A DNA stretch of 64,000 nt from Cupriavidus pinatubonensis (lineage in GTDB: Bacteria; Pseudomonadota; Gammaproteobacteria; Burkholderiales; Burkholderiaceae), in NCBI RefSeq assembly GCF_019602855.1, contig NZ_CP080766.1:2480001-2544000 (forward strand), written 5' to 3'. The notes below the pieces were generated by a model. The model was not told the origin of the DNA. It worked only from the letters and a program-made list of their open reading frames with translations, and did no database searches. The translations under genes were made by a program, and so were the position numbers. This document shows, one piece after another, positions 1-9,556 of this stretch. Every line of letters starts with the position of its first letter. The stretch's first letter is position 1.

Positions 1-103
1 CAGCCCGAACAGCCATGGCTTTGCGCGGCGTGTGCGCAAGCGGCCCGTAGGACTGAAGGTTTGCGGCTCTGACAATGGGTTCTCCCGTTTCTTCGTTGTT
101 CAT
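1..103 (-). CDS. N-terminus of an unidentified protein, cut by the left edge
   Basis: An open frame on the minus strand begins with ATG at 103 and runs off the window. It begins MNNEETGEPIVRAANLQSYG and has no stop in 34 codons. It lies 35 bp after the stop of the molybdenum hydroxylase large subunit in the same orientation, so it is probably the next gene of that operon. In paoABCD-type operons an XdhC-like maturation factor often follows, but these residues do not let me recognise that family. There is no clear ribosome binding site. The assignment rests on position and the open frame only. Confidence 0.4.
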   Translation of the reverse strand, partial: MNNEETGEPIVRAANLQSYGPLAHTPRKAMAVRA

Positions 104-138
104 TTTGGCTACTGCGGGCTACTGCTGGCTATTGCGCT

Positions 139-2352
139 TCAGGCGACCAGCTTGTCGACCGTCAGCGGCAAATCGCGGATGCGTTTTCCCGTTGCGTGAT
201 ACACCGCGTTGGCCAGCGCCGCGGCCACGCCGACAATGCCGATCTCGCCGATGCCCTTGGTGCCAAGCACGTTGATATGCGGATCATCCTCGTCCAGCAC
301 CGCAATGTCGATAGCGCCGACATCAGCGTTGACCGGCACATGATATTCGGCCAGGTTGCCATTGGCGATACGGCCGCTAACCAGATCCAGTTCGGACTGC
401 TCGTGCAGCGCCATGCTCAGGCCCCATACGATACCTCCCATGAGCTGGCTGTGGGCCGTCTTGCGGTTCAGCAGCCGCCCCACGCCATAGCTGGCCACGA
501 TGCGCTGCATGCGGATCTCGCCCAGGTCCGGGTCGACGTGGACTTCCGCGAACACCGCGCCAAAGCTGTGCATCGAGAATTTTTTGCGCTCGTCGCCAGG
601 CCGCGCACTCATGCGCGCTTCGACAGGCTGGCCGCCGCGCCGCGCAATGGGCGCCGCCACGGGTTCGCGGCGCGATGGCTCGGACCGCCGCTGCAGCCAG
701 CCGTCGACGACATCGACATCCTCGGGCGGCGCGCCGGATAGCGGCGAGGCCGCGTCCGCAACGGCCAGCTTCACCAGCGCCAGCCGCGCCGCCATGCATG
801 CCGCCTGCACCGCAGGGGCGACGCTGGCGACCGATTGCGATCCACCCGATACCGGGGCTTCGGGGAAATTGGTGTCGCCGAGCTCGAAGCGGACCTTGTC
901 CGGTGGCAGGCCCAGGGCGTCGGCAGCAACCTGCGTCATCACGGTGAAGGTGCCTGTTCCCAGATCTTGCGAGCCCGACTGCACCAGCGCCGTGCCGTCA
1001 GGCAGGATGCGCGCCAGTGCGCTGGCGGCCGAGCGGTTGGCAGGATAGGTCGTCGTGGCCATGCCCATGCCGACGAGCCGGCCATCTTCAGTTCGCATGG
1101 AACGCGGTGCCGGATTGCGCTGCGCCCAGCCAAAGCGCGCGGCAGCGTCGCGGTAGCACTCCCGCAGCGACTTGCTCGAGAATGGCAGTTCCTTGCCGGG
1201 ATCCGCGTCGGCGTAGTTGCACAACCGCAGCGCAACCGGGTCCATGCCAAGCTTGTACGCCAGCTCATCCATCGCGCATTCGAGCGCAAAGCTGCCCGAC
1301 GCCTCGCCAGGCGCGCGCATGAAGGTCGGCGTACCGATGTTCAGCTTGAGCAGGCGGTGGCTGGTCTGCTGGTTCGGTACGGCATACAGCATGCGCGTGA
1401 GTAGCGCACACGGTTCCAGCCAGTCTTCCATGAACGAGGTGCAGGCCGTCACCTCGTGGCGCATGCTGGTAAGCGTGCCGTCGGCGCGCGCGGCCAGTAC
1501 GACATGTTGCTCGGTGCGTGGCCGTCCGCCCACGGGGCCGAACATCTGCGGGCGGTCCAGCACCAGCTTGACCGGATGCCCGGCTTCGCGCGCGGCCATG
1601 GCGGCGAGCACCACGTGCGACCACGTCGAGCCCTTGCAGCCAAAGCCACCGCCCACGAAGGGGCAGACCACCCGCACGTTCGATGGCTGCACGCCCAGGG
1701 TTTGCGCGACGGTCTTGCGCACGCCGCTCACGTACTGCGTGGCATCGTACAGCGTGAGCATGTCGCCTTGCCAGGCCGCAACCGTGGCGTGCGGCTCCAT
1801 CGGGTTGTGGGTTTCAAGTGGCGTGGAGTAGGTGGCGTCGAGGCGCGCCGCCGCGCCGTCGGTGGCGGACATGTCGCCGCGCGAGCTGTCCGCCGGCTCA
1901 TCCTTGGCTTCCTTGGGCTTGTACGCGCTCGCGCGGGCCGCGGCGAAGTCGAGCACCGGCGTCTTCGTCCTGTAGCGGATGACGATATGCGCAGCGGCGT
2001 CGCGCGCCTGTTCCAGCGTATCGGCAACGACCACGGCCAACGGCTGGTTGTTGTAGTGGACTTCCGTCTCCTGCAGCAGGTTCAGTACGCGCCCGGCCGG
2101 TGGCTTGCCCGCTGCGGCCTTGCCGGCCTGCGGCAGCCGCGGCGCGTTGAACGGCGTCATCACCTTGCGTACGCCGGGCATGCGCTCGGCTACGGCAGTA
2201 TCCATGGACGCGATATCACCGCTGGCAACGGTGCTGGTCACCAGTACCGCGTGCAATAGTCCGGGCAGCGGATTGTCCGCGGCATAGCGTGCGCGGCCGG
2301 TGACCTTGAGGGCACCGTCGGTGCGGTCTAGCGGGGCGCCGATCACGTTCAT
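139..2352 (-). CDS. Xanthine dehydrogenase-family molybdopterin-binding subunit (aldehyde oxidoreductase PaoC-like)
   Basis: Large subunit (737 aa) of a three-subunit molybdenum hydroxylase that oxidises aldehydes or N-heterocycles with water as oxygen donor; the substrate cannot be read from sequence. The N-terminal a/b hammerhead domain (about 15-130) is followed by the Mo-pterin binding domains. The C-terminal GTKGIGEIG segment carries the glutamate expected as catalytic base, and VGGGFGCKG is the typical pterin-contact loop. The start ATG overlaps the stop of the FAD subunit (ATGA), showing translational coupling. Order 2Fe-2S, FAD, Mo matches E. coli paoABC/yagTSR, and the Tat signal on the small subunit suggests a periplasmic complex. 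Family certain; substrate unknown. Confidence 0.93.
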   Translation of the reverse strand: MNVIGAPLDRTDGALKVTGRARYAADNPLPGLLHAVLVTSTVASGDIASMDTAVAERMPGVRKVMTPFNAPRLPQAGKAAAGKPPAGRVLNLLQETEVHYNNQPLAVVVADTLEQARDAAAHIVIRYRTKTPVLDFAAARASAYKPKEAKDEPADSSRGDMSATDGAAARLDATYSTPLETHNPMEPHATVAAWQGDMLTLYDATQYVSGVRKTVAQTLGVQPSNVRVVCPFVGGGFGCKGSTWSHVVLAAMAAREAGHPVKLVLDRPQMFGPVGGRPRTEQHVVLAARADGTLTSMRHEVTACTSFMEDWLEPCALLTRMLYAVPNQQTSHRLLKLNIGTPTFMRAPGEASGSFALECAMDELAYKLGMDPVALRLCNYADADPGKELPFSSKSLRECYRDAAARFGWAQRNPAPRSMRTEDGRLVGMGMATTTYPANRSAASALARILPDGTALVQSGSQDLGTGTFTVMTQVAADALGLPPDKVRFELGDTNFPEAPVSGGSQSVASVAPAVQAACMAARLALVKLAVADAASPLSGAPPEDVDVVDGWLQRRSEPSRREPVAAPIARRGGQPVEARMSARPGDERKKFSMHSFGAVFAEVHVDPDLGEIRMQRIVASYGVGRLLNRKTAHSQLMGGIVWGLSMALHEQSELDLVSGRIANGNLAEYHVPVNADVGAIDIAVLDEDDPHINVLGTKGIGEIGIVGVAAALANAVYHATGKRIRDLPLTVDKLVA

Positions 2353-3338
2353 GCCAGGCCTCCGGCTGCGATGCCCAGCGCGCGCACCACGGCATGCTGC
2401 GCCAGGGTGAGCTTGTAGGCGTTATTGGGAAGCGGCCGCGCGCCGTCCAGCAGCAGGCGTGCCGCTTCGCTGGCGGCTGGGGTGCTGAGCGGGCGTCCCA
2501 CCAGGACTTGCTCGGCCGCCGGCACGCGCCATGGCTTGTGTGCGACACCGCCCAGCGCCAGTCTTGCGCTGCGTACGTTCCTGCCATCGAGTTCCAGCGC
2601 CGCGGCCACGGACACCAGTGCAAACGCATAGCTCGCGCGGTCACGGACCTTGAGGTAATGGCAATGTCCTGCCAGCCGCGACGGCGGCAGGTCTACCGCG
2701 ACGATCATTTCGCCGGGCCGCAGCACCGTGTCGAACTGCGGCGTGTTGCCCGGCAGGCGGTGGAAGTCAGCGATCGCGATGCGGCGTTCGCCGCCATCGC
2801 TGCGCACCACGACAACGGCTTCCAGCGCGGCCAGTGCCACGCTCATGTCGGAAGGGTTGACGGCGATGCAATGCTCGCTCGCGCCAAGGATGGCATGCAT
2901 GCGATGCACGCCCTGCAGCGCCCCGCACCCCGATCCCGGCGCACGCTTGTTGCACGCGCTGAAGCCGGTGTCGTAGAAATAGTGGCAGCGCGTGCGCTGC
3001 ATCAGGTTGCCGGCTACTGTCGCCATATTGCGCAGCTGGCCGGAAGCCCCGGCAAGCAGCGCCTGCGACAACAGCGGGTAGCGCTCGCGGATCAGCGCGT
3101 GGTTGGCGGTGTCGGTATTGCTGGCCGTGGCGCCGATGCGCACGCCGCCATCGGAAAGCGATTCGATCGTGGCAAGCGGCAGCCATCCGACATCGACGAG
3201 ATGTATTGGGTGCTCCACGCCTGCCTTGGCGAGATCGAGCAGGTTGGTGCCGCCGCCGATATAGCGGGTGCCGGGCTGGCGGCCCAGCTGCAGCGCTTCC
3301 TCCACGGTAGTGGCACGGTGATAAGTGAACGGGGTCAT
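2349..3338 (-). CDS. FAD-binding subunit of the molybdenum hydroxylase (PaoB-like)
   Basis: 329 aa. Medium subunit that moves electrons from the iron-sulfur subunit to FAD. The N-terminus has the VAO-type FAD signature [13 protein letters not shown] (about residues 26-38) and a second flavin-contact region, [15 protein letters not shown]. The cysteine-rich stretch [21 protein letters not shown] resembles the extra 4Fe-4S site of PaoB/YagS-type subunits. The C-terminal CO-dehydrogenase flavoprotein domain follows. A GAGG ribosome binding site precedes the ATG at 3338. It sits 9 bp after the small subunit gene and overlaps the large subunit gene by 4 bp. Confidence 0.92.
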   Translation of the reverse strand: MTPFTYHRATTVEEALQLGRQPGTRYIGGGTNLLDLAKAGVEHPIHLVDVGWLPLATIESLSDGGVRIGATASNTDTANHALIRERYPLLSQALLAGASGQLRNMATVAGNLMQRTRCHYFYDTGFSACNKRAPGSGCGALQGVHRMHAILGASEHCIAVNPSDMSVALAALEAVVVVRSDGGERRIAIADFHRLPGNTPQFDTVLRPGEMIVAVDLPPSRLAGHCHYLKVRDRASYAFALVSVAAALELDGRNVRSARLALGGVAHKPWRVPAAEQVLVGRPLSTPAASEAARLLLDGARPLPNNAYKLTLAQHAVVRALGIAAGGLA

Positions 3339-3347
3339 CGTTGCGCC

Positions 3348-4022
3348 TCAGCTGCGGCGCATCGCGCCAGTGGCATCGCGCACCGCGGCCACGATATTCT
3401 GGTAGGCGCCGCAGCGGCAGATATTGCCGCTCATGCGCTCGCGGATCTCTGCGTCGCTGAGCGACTGCGGCAACGCAGCAGGTGGAGGCTGCACGGTGCT
3501 GGCAGCGCCGGCCCGTGCTTCCGCGAGCATCCCGACCGCCGAGCAGATCTGGCCCGGCGTGCAGAAGCCGCACTGCAGTGCGTCGCGTGCGACAAACGCG
3601 GCCTGCATGGGATGCAGGGTTTCGCCATCGGCGAGCCCTTCGATCGTGGTGATGTGGCGGCCTTCCTGCATGACTGCAAGCGTCAGGCAGGCATTGATGC
3701 GCCGGCCATCGCTGAGTACGGTGCATGCGCCGCACTGGCCATGGTCACAGCCTTTCTTGGCGCCGGTCAGGCCGACCACCTCGCGCAGCGCGTCGAGCAG
3801 CGTCACGCGCGGTTCCAGCGACAGGGCGTATTCCTTGCCGTTGATATGCAACCGGACTGGCCTGGCGGGCACGGGCGGCGGCACCTGAGCCGGGGCGGAC
3901 GCGGCGGGTTGCTCGGCCGCATAGGCAGCGGGCAGCGCGGCCGCCGACGCTGTCAGCGCGGCGGATTGCAGGAAGCGGCGCCGGGTCGGGCGGTCCGGGC
4001 CGTCTGGATGGTGATGGGGCAT
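3348..4022 (-). CDS. Tat-exported 2Fe-2S subunit of the molybdenum hydroxylase (PaoA-like)
   Basis: About 224 aa. The ATG at 4022 is chosen over an in-frame one at 4127 because AAAGGA lies just upstream and the product then begins directly with a twin-arginine signal, TRRRFLQSAALTASAAALPAAYA. Two cysteine clusters follow: a plant-ferredoxin type (KKGCDHGQCGACTVL) and a C-terminal alpha-helical type (CGFCTPGQ and GNICRCGAYQNI), together binding two 2Fe-2S centres. The Tat signal implies the complex is folded with cofactors in the cytoplasm and then exported. It is the first gene of the operon, with about 170 bp separating it from the SDR gene upstream. Confidence 0.93.
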   Translation of the reverse strand: MPHHHPDGPDRPTRRRFLQSAALTASAAALPAAYAAEQPAASAPAQVPPPVPARPVRLHINGKEYALSLEPRVTLLDALREVVGLTGAKKGCDHGQCGACTVLSDGRRINACLTLAVMQEGRHITTIEGLADGETLHPMQAAFVARDALQCGFCTPGQICSAVGMLAEARAGAASTVQPPPAALPQSLSDAEIRERMSGNICRCGAYQNIVAAVRDATGAMRRS

Positions 4023-4193
4023 GCGCGATCCTTTCGCGGCGCACTGCCACGACGGCTTGCGCCTGCGCTGTTGCGCCAGAGCGAGCAAGATCGGTGCCGA
4101 TGGCGCGGGAGCACCCGCGCCACGCACATGCTACGTTGCGTGCCTCAAATTTTCAGCACACATGTAGAAATTACGACAGCTTCGTTCATGCGA

Positions 4194-4988
4194 TTACGCG
4201 ATGGTGTCGACCACGCCGCCATCGACGCGCAGCGCGGCGCCCGTGGTCGCGGATGCCTGCTTCGAGCACACATAGACGACCATATTGGCCACCTCGTCGA
4301 CGGTCGCCGCACGCTGGATGATGGATGTGCTGCGATGGGTCCTGACGAAATCGGCGGCCACTTCCTCCACGGGCTTGCCGGTGCGCCTGACTTCGTCAGC
4401 AAGCATTTCCTCGACGCCTTCGGACAGCGTCGGCCCGGGCAGTACGGCGTTCACTGTCACGCCGGTGCCAGCCAGCCGTTTAGCCAGCCCGCGCGAGACC
4501 GCGAGTTGCGCGGTCTTGGAGAAACCGTAGTGGATCATCTCGACCGGAATGTTGAGCCCCGATTCGGAGGAGATGAACACGATGCGGCCCCACTTGCGCT
4601 GCACCATGCCCGGCGCATAGGCGCGGGACAGGCGCACCCCTGACATCACATTGGTTTCGAAGAACCGCGTCCATTCGCTGTCGGGCGTTTCGAAGAAGTC
4701 CTGCGGATTGAAGATGCCGAGGTTGTTGACCAGAATATCGACCGCCGGTACCTGCGCGAGCAGCGCATCCACGCCTTGCTGCGTGGCCAGATCGCCCGCG
4801 AAGGGAATCAGGTCCGCGTCCAGCGCCTCTGCGCGCAGCGTGTCCGCCGCCTTCGCCAGTGCATCCGCCTTGCGGCCGTTGAGGACGACGCGCGCGCCGG
4901 CTTGTGCGAGGCCGCGCGCGGTGGCGAAGCCGATACCTGCAGTGGAGCCCGAAACCAGGGCGGTCTTGCCCGACAGATCAATGTTCAT
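4194..4988 (-). CDS. Short-chain dehydrogenase/reductase (SDR)
   Basis: 264 aa classical SDR. The Rossmann cofactor motif is GSTAGIG near residue 14, NNLG follows strand 4, the catalytic serine lies in ISSESG, and the catalytic pair appears as YGFSKTA (Y..xK). A basic residue after the first strand (NGRKADA) suggests NADP(H) preference, which is inference. A GAAGGG ribosome binding site precedes ATG 4988. It reads in the same direction as the molybdenum hydroxylase operon 172 bp downstream and may act on an alcohol or ketone of the same pathway, but nothing fixes the substrate. Confidence 0.9.
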   Translation of the reverse strand: MNIDLSGKTALVSGSTAGIGFATARGLAQAGARVVLNGRKADALAKAADTLRAEALDADLIPFAGDLATQQGVDALLAQVPAVDILVNNLGIFNPQDFFETPDSEWTRFFETNVMSGVRLSRAYAPGMVQRKWGRIVFISSESGLNIPVEMIHYGFSKTAQLAVSRGLAKRLAGTGVTVNAVLPGPTLSEGVEEMLADEVRRTGKPVEEVAADFVRTHRSTSIIQRAATVDEVANMVVYVCSKQASATTGAALRVDGGVVDTIA

Positions 4989-5051
4989 GGCGATACCCTT
5001 CAGGATGGTTTGCCTGCATCAGGGGCAGGCACTTCACGGAATGGCGTAGCC

Positions 5052-5099
5052 GGCACGCGACGTGCCACTGCCCGCCGACCCTGCGTTTGTACTACGAAC
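5052..5099. promoter_or_regulatory. Two inverted repeats upstream of the SDR gene
   Basis: GGCACG-CGA-CGTGCC (5052-5066) is a perfect 6-bp inverted repeat. GTTTGTA-C-TACGAAC (5085-5099) is a 7-bp inverted repeat with one mismatch, of the size bound by TetR/GntR-type dimers. They lie 64-111 bp upstream of the SDR start codon on the minus strand, a plausible operator position. No regulator gene is adjacent, so the role is inferred. Confidence 0.3.
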
Positions 5100-5170
5100 G
5101 GGCGACGTGTGCAGAAGCGGTGGCGAAGGGAGCGCGCTGAACCGCGCAGAGGAAGGGAAGGGACGGGCGA

Positions 5171-5206
5171 AAGAAAAGCGCGGTCCGGGGGAGTGCCCGG
5201 ACCGCG
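5171..5206 (-). terminator. Rho-independent terminator after tyrB
   Basis: On the minus strand, 15-43 bp after the tyrB stop codon, an 11-bp GC-rich stem (CGCGGTCCGGG paired with CCCGGACCGCG, six-base loop) is followed by CTTTTCTTTC. This is a textbook intrinsic terminator ending the tyrosine catabolic cluster. Confidence 0.85.
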
Positions 5207-5220
5207 TTGTGGCGCGCGGC

Positions 5221-6420
5221 TTACCTGCCGCCGAGCACCGCGGCGATGGCCTTGGCCACCACGGTCACATTGCGTTCATTGAGACCGGCGACGCACATGC
5301 GGCCCGAGCGCAACAGGTACACGCCGTGGTCTTCGCGCAGGCGGTCGGCCTGCTCCGCGGTGAGGCCGGTGTACGTGAACATACCGCGCTGGGTCAGGTA
5401 GCGCGACAGCGCTTCGCCGCTGACGTGGTCGCGCAGGTGGTGGTGGATGGCCTCGCGCATGCGGGTGATGCGGTTGCACATCGCGGCCAGTTCCTGCTGC
5501 CACAGCGTGCGCAGTTCGGGCGTGGTCAGCACCTTGGCCACCACGCGCGCGCCGTGCGTCGGCGGGTTGCTGTAGTTGGCGCGCACGGCACCGGTCAGCT
5601 GGCCCAGCACATTGGCCGCTTCGGCCGCGCTGTTGCACACCACGCTCAGGCCGCCGCAACGCTCGCCATACAGCGAGAAGTTCTTCGAGAACGAGTTCGC
5701 GACCAGGCACGGCACGCCCTGGCGGTCCAGCTCGCGGATGGCGAACGCGTCTTCGTCCAGGCCTTCGCCAAAGCCCTGGTAGGCCATGTCGACGAACGGC
5801 AGCAGTTCCTTGGCCTTCAGCACGCCGATCAGCTGGCGCCACTGGTCCTGGTTCAGGTCCACGCCGGTCGGGTTGTGGCAACACGCGTGCAGCAGGACGA
5901 TGCTCTGCTTGGGCAGCTTGCTGATCGCATCGACCATGGCGTCGAACTTCAGGCCGCCGGTGGCATCGTCGTAGTACGGATACGTGTTGACGGTGAAGCC
6001 CGCGCGCTCGAACACCACGCGGTGGTTTTCCCAGCTCGGGTCGCTGATCCACACCTGCGACTGCGGGAAGTAGCGCTTCAGAAAATCGGCACCCACGCGC
6101 AGCGCGCCCGAGCCGCCCAGCGTCTGCAGCGTGGCGACGCGGCCGGTCGCGCGGGCCGCGCTGTCCTCGCCGAACACCAGCGCCTGCACGGCATTGCGGT
6201 AGGCCACCAGGCCCGACATCGGCAGGTAGGGGCGCGGGCCCATGTCGGCCAGCAGCGCGGCCTCGGCCTTTTCGACAGCTTCCATGACCGGCAGCCGGCC
6301 TTCGTCGTCGAAATAGATGCCGATGCTCAGGTTGACCTTGTCGGTGCGCGGGTCCTTCTGGAAGTCTTCGTTGAGCGAAAGGATCGGGTCGCCAGGAAAG
6401 GCCTCGATATGTGCAAACAT
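5221..6420 (-). CDS. tyrB: Aromatic amino acid aminotransferase
   Basis: 399 aa, fold type I class Ia aminotransferase that converts tyrosine and phenylalanine to the arylpyruvates with 2-oxoglutarate as acceptor, using PLP. The PLP lysine lies in NSFSKNFSLYGERCGG (about residue 248), and the HNPTGVD segment holds the cofactor-contact asparagine. Length and motif order match TyrB/AspC proteins. The neighbouring permease and 4-hydroxyphenylpyruvate dioxygenase favour TyrB over aspartate aminotransferase, because transamination of tyrosine supplies the dioxygenase substrate. A strong terminator follows the gene and a second hairpin (6497-6535) separates it from the permease gene. Confidence 0.92.
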   Translation of the reverse strand: MFAHIEAFPGDPILSLNEDFQKDPRTDKVNLSIGIYFDDEGRLPVMEAVEKAEAALLADMGPRPYLPMSGLVAYRNAVQALVFGEDSAARATGRVATLQTLGGSGALRVGADFLKRYFPQSQVWISDPSWENHRVVFERAGFTVNTYPYYDDATGGLKFDAMVDAISKLPKQSIVLLHACCHNPTGVDLNQDQWRQLIGVLKAKELLPFVDMAYQGFGEGLDEDAFAIRELDRQGVPCLVANSFSKNFSLYGERCGGLSVVCNSAAEAANVLGQLTGAVRANYSNPPTHGARVVAKVLTTPELRTLWQQELAAMCNRITRMREAIHHHLRDHVSGEALSRYLTQRGMFTYTGLTAEQADRLREDHGVYLLRSGRMCVAGLNERNVTVVAKAIAAVLGGR

Positions 6421-6496
6421 GGGATTCTCAGGATTCTGGAGTCGGGGCTGGGAGCGCGCCGCAGGCCTTGCACCGGGCGCACAGACTGAAGTGTAA

Positions 6497-6535
6497 CCGG
6501 CGGCGCGCCATGAAGCGTCGTGAACGCGCCGCCGG
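6497..6535 (-). terminator. Hairpin between the aromatic permease and tyrB
   Basis: An 11-bp perfect stem, CCGGCGGCGCG with CGCGCCGCCGG and a 17-base loop, starts 5 bp beyond the permease stop codon on the minus strand. There is no long T-tract, so it may be a partial terminator or an mRNA 3' stabiliser that sets lower tyrB expression by read-through. Confidence 0.55.
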
Positions 6536-6540
6536 GAGGC

Positions 6541-7926
6541 TTACTGGGCCGAGACGCTGCCCTGCAGGGCCGGCACGGCATTCTTCTGCCGCAGGCGGTA
6601 GCTGATGCCCAGAACCGCCAGCCACACCGGGATCAGGTACACCGAGATGCGCAGGCCATCGGTCAGGTACATCACGACCAGGATGCCGCCCAGGAAAGCC
6701 AGGCACAGGTAGTTCGTGAGCGGGTAGCCGAAGCTCTTGAAGCGCGTTTCCTGACCAGCCTTGCGCTTGTCGGCGCGGAACTTCAGGTGAATGATGCTGA
6801 TCATGGCCCAGTTGATGATCAGGGCCGAAACCACCAGGCCCATCAGCAGTTCAAACGCCTTGCCCGGCATGAAGTAGTTGATCAGCACACACAGGCCGGT
6901 GGCCGCCGCCGACACGCCCAGCGCCGTCAGCGGAATGCCGCGCTTGCTGACCTTGAGCAGCGACTTCGGCGCATTGCCCTGCTGGGCCAAGCCGAACAGC
7001 ATGCGGCTGTTGCAGTACACGCCGCTGTTATAGACCGACAGCGCGGCCGTCAGCACGACAACGTTCAGCACATTGGCGACCCAGTTGCTGTTCAGCGCAT
7101 GGAAGATCAGCACGAACGGGCTGCCGCCGGTCACGACGTTTTCCCACGGGTACAGCGACAGCAGCACGGCCAGCGCGCCAACGTAGAAAATCAGGATACG
7201 GTAGATGACCTGGTTGGTCGCCTTCGGGATGCTCTTTTCCGGTTGATCTGCTTCCGCCGCCGTGATGCCGACAAGCTCCAGTCCGCCGAACGAGAACATG
7301 ATCACCGCCATGGCCATGACCAGGCCGCCCAGGCCGTTCGGGAAGAAGCCGCCGTGCTGCCACAGGTTCGTGATGCTGGCCTGCGGACCGGCATTACCGG
7401 ACATCAGCAGGTAGCCGCCGAAGCCGATCATGCCGATGATGGCGACGACCTTGACGATCGAGAACCAGAACTCCATCTCGCCGAAGGACTTCACGCTCGA
7501 CAGGTTGATCGCGTTGATGATCAGGAAGAACGCCAGCGCCGAGATCCAGGTCGGGATGCCGGGCCACCAGTACTGGACATAGATGCCGACCGCCGACAGC
7601 TCGGCCATGCTGACCAGGATGTACAGCACCCAGTAGTTCCAGCCCGACATGAAGCCGGCGAAGTGGCCACAGTACTTGTTGGCGAAGTAGCTGAACGAGC
7701 CCGCCACGGGTTCATCGACGACCATCTCGCCGAGCTGGCGCATGATGAAGAACGCCACGATGCCCGCTACCGCGTAGCCGAGCAGCACCGAGGGGCCGGC
7801 CATCTTGATGGTCTGGGCGATGCCCAGGAACAGCCCGGTGCCGATCGCGCCGCCGAGCGCGATCAGCTGGATGTGCCGGTTCTTGAGGCCACGCTTCAGC
7901 GTGCCGTCATTATTGCTTTCAACCAT
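6541..7926 (-). CDS. Amino acid permease, aromatic type (AroP/PheP-like)
   Basis: 461 aa APC-superfamily (AAT family) proton symporter with about 12 membrane segments. The diagnostic TM1 motif is GGAIGTGLFLGIAQTIKMAGP (residues 25-45), and the segment with SFSYFANKYCGHFAGFMSGWNYW matches AAT-family helices 2-3. GAGGAAAC lies 8 bp before ATG 7926. Its place between hpd and tyrB suggests it imports tyrosine/phenylalanine, although related ProY-type proline carriers look similar. A GGCGTC/GACGCC inverted repeat (7972-8003) lies in its 140-bp leader. Confidence 0.87.
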   Translation of the reverse strand: MVESNNDGTLKRGLKNRHIQLIALGGAIGTGLFLGIAQTIKMAGPSVLLGYAVAGIVAFFIMRQLGEMVVDEPVAGSFSYFANKYCGHFAGFMSGWNYWVLYILVSMAELSAVGIYVQYWWPGIPTWISALAFFLIINAINLSSVKSFGEMEFWFSIVKVVAIIGMIGFGGYLLMSGNAGPQASITNLWQHGGFFPNGLGGLVMAMAVIMFSFGGLELVGITAAEADQPEKSIPKATNQVIYRILIFYVGALAVLLSLYPWENVVTGGSPFVLIFHALNSNWVANVLNVVVLTAALSVYNSGVYCNSRMLFGLAQQGNAPKSLLKVSKRGIPLTALGVSAAATGLCVLINYFMPGKAFELLMGLVVSALIINWAMISIIHLKFRADKRKAGQETRFKSFGYPLTNYLCLAFLGGILVVMYLTDGLRISVYLIPVWLAVLGISYRLRQKNAVPALQGSVSAQ

Positions 7927-8066
7927 GAATTGTTTCCTCTACCCACTCTTATGGAATGGCATGCGGAGCCTGGCGTCTCTTAATGTGAGGAGGGTGGGAC
8001 GCCTGGGCCTTGAAGACCGCCGGGAACGGGGTACCGCGCCCGGCGACGGTGACGGTCAGAGCCGGA

Positions 8067-9146
8067 TCAGGCTTCGACCTTGAGGGTGCCACGCTCGATC
8101 TGGTCGCGTTCCAGCGACTCGAACAGCGCCTTGAAGTTGCCTTCGCCGAAGCCGTCGTCGCCGCTGCGCTGGATGTATTCGAAGAACACCGGGCCGAGCA
8201 CAGTCTTCGAAAAGATCTGCAGCAGCAGGCGCGGCTTGCCGCCTTCGGTGGTGCCGTCCAGCAGGATGCCGCGGGCCTTGAGCTGGTCCACCGGCTGGCC
8301 GTGGCCCGGCAGGCGATTTTCCAGGGCCTGGTAGTAGTAGTCGTTCGGCGCGGTCATCAGTTCGACGCCGGCGAGCTGCAGGTTGTCGATGACTTCGATC
8401 AGGTTGTCCGTCAGGAAGGCGATGTGCTGGATGCCCTCGCCGTTGAAGGCCATCAGGAATTCCTCGATCTGGCCCGCGCCCTTCGACGACTCTTCGTTCA
8501 GCGGAATGCGGATCTTGCCATCCGGCGCGGTCATGGCCTTGGAGGTCAGGCCGGTGTATTCGCCCTTGATGTCGAAGTAGCGGATTTCCCGGAAGTTGAA
8601 CAGCTTCTCGTAGAAGTTGGCCCAGTAGGCCATGCGGCCACGGTAGACGTTGTGCGTCAGGTGGTCGACCAGCTTCAGGCCGTGGCCCACGGGGTGGCGG
8701 TCCACGCCTTCGATGAATTCGAAGTCGATGTCATAGATCGACTTGCCTTCCTCGAAGCGGTCGATCAGGTACAGCGGCGCGCCGCCGATGCCCTTGATCG
8801 CGGGCAGGCGCAGTTCCATCGGCCCGGTCGGGATTTCAACCGGCTGCGCGCCCAGTTCCAGCGCGCGGGCATAGGCCTTGTGCGAATCCTTCACGCGGAA
8901 CGCCATGCCGCAGGCGCTCGGGCCGTGCTCGGCGGCGAAGTAGGCGGCGTGGCTGTGGGGCTCGCGGTTGACGATGAAGTTGACCTCGCCCTGGCGATAC
9001 AGCAGCACGTCCTTGGAACGGTGGCGGGCGACCAGCGTGAAACCCATCTTCTCGAACAGCGGCTCGAGCACATTGGGGGTGGGCGAGGCGAATTCGACGA
9101 ATTCGAAGCCCATCAGTTGCATCGGGTTGTCAAAGAGGTCGGCCAT
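8067..9146 (-). CDS. hppD: 4-hydroxyphenylpyruvate dioxygenase
   Basis: 359 aa non-haem Fe(II) dioxygenase that converts 4-hydroxyphenylpyruvate to homogentisate. Two vicinal-oxygen-chelate domains are present. The three iron ligands are visible in the C-terminal half: His in [12 protein letters not shown], His in [13 protein letters not shown], and Glu in [20 protein letters not shown]. The ATG at 9146 ([19 protein letters not shown]) matches the family N-terminus better than the in-frame start at 9185. The permease and tyrB follow in the same direction; homogentisate dioxygenase is not in this window. Confidence 0.95.
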   Translation of the reverse strand: MADLFDNPMQLMGFEFVEFASPTPNVLEPLFEKMGFTLVARHRSKDVLLYRQGEVNFIVNREPHSHAAYFAAEHGPSACGMAFRVKDSHKAYARALELGAQPVEIPTGPMELRLPAIKGIGGAPLYLIDRFEEGKSIYDIDFEFIEGVDRHPVGHGLKLVDHLTHNVYRGRMAYWANFYEKLFNFREIRYFDIKGEYTGLTSKAMTAPDGKIRIPLNEESSKGAGQIEEFLMAFNGEGIQHIAFLTDNLIEVIDNLQLAGVELMTAPNDYYYQALENRLPGHGQPVDQLKARGILLDGTTEGGKPRLLLQIFSKTVLGPVFFEYIQRSGDDGFGEGNFKALFESLERDQIERGTLKVEA

Positions 9147-9556
9147 GGTGTGTCTCACAGGGGAAGGTAAGTATTTCGATCTCACGCGCCGCGCGGAGTG
9201 CCGCGTGGCGGCGTGGAATCAGGGAAGGCGGGCAAGCGCCGGGAGCAGCGGCCGGGCGTCGTGTCGGCAGACGTCGCTTTGGCGATCGGCAGGCAGCGGA
9301 GACGGCAGGCAGGTGGTCATGGGGCGCTTGCTGTACCGGCCGGGTGGCCGGGAAATAATATTGCGAACCGTGCGCCGCGATCCTGACCTGCGGCGCGCTC
9401 TGGCAACCGCTGGAAGTCTCTGCGGCTCCTCATCGGCATTGCCAATCTGGGATGCAGTGTATATTCTGGCCGACAAAATTGGATTTCATTAATGACGCAG
9501 GGAAACCCTGAATTACGAAATCGGATTGTGCAAAAACTTGCTTAGGGGAAACAAAA
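9147..9556. promoter_or_regulatory. Divergent promoter region between hppD and the Lrp-type regulator
   Basis: 410 bp without a gene. It is locally AT-rich around 9350-9360 and 9455-9540, where both promoters would be expected and where an Lrp-family protein would bind. A small GCAA-N4-TTGC inverted repeat (9530-9541) sits directly before the regulator's AGGGGAA ribosome binding site and could serve autoregulation. I cannot assign -10/-35 elements with confidence. Confidence 0.5.

Noticed and set aside
2394..4643. 749-codon plus-strand open frame opposite the molybdenum hydroxylase and SDR genes
   Set aside because: Lies antisense to three clear genes, has low-complexity Arg/Ala/Gly/His composition typical of GC-rich shadow frames, and no recognisable domain.
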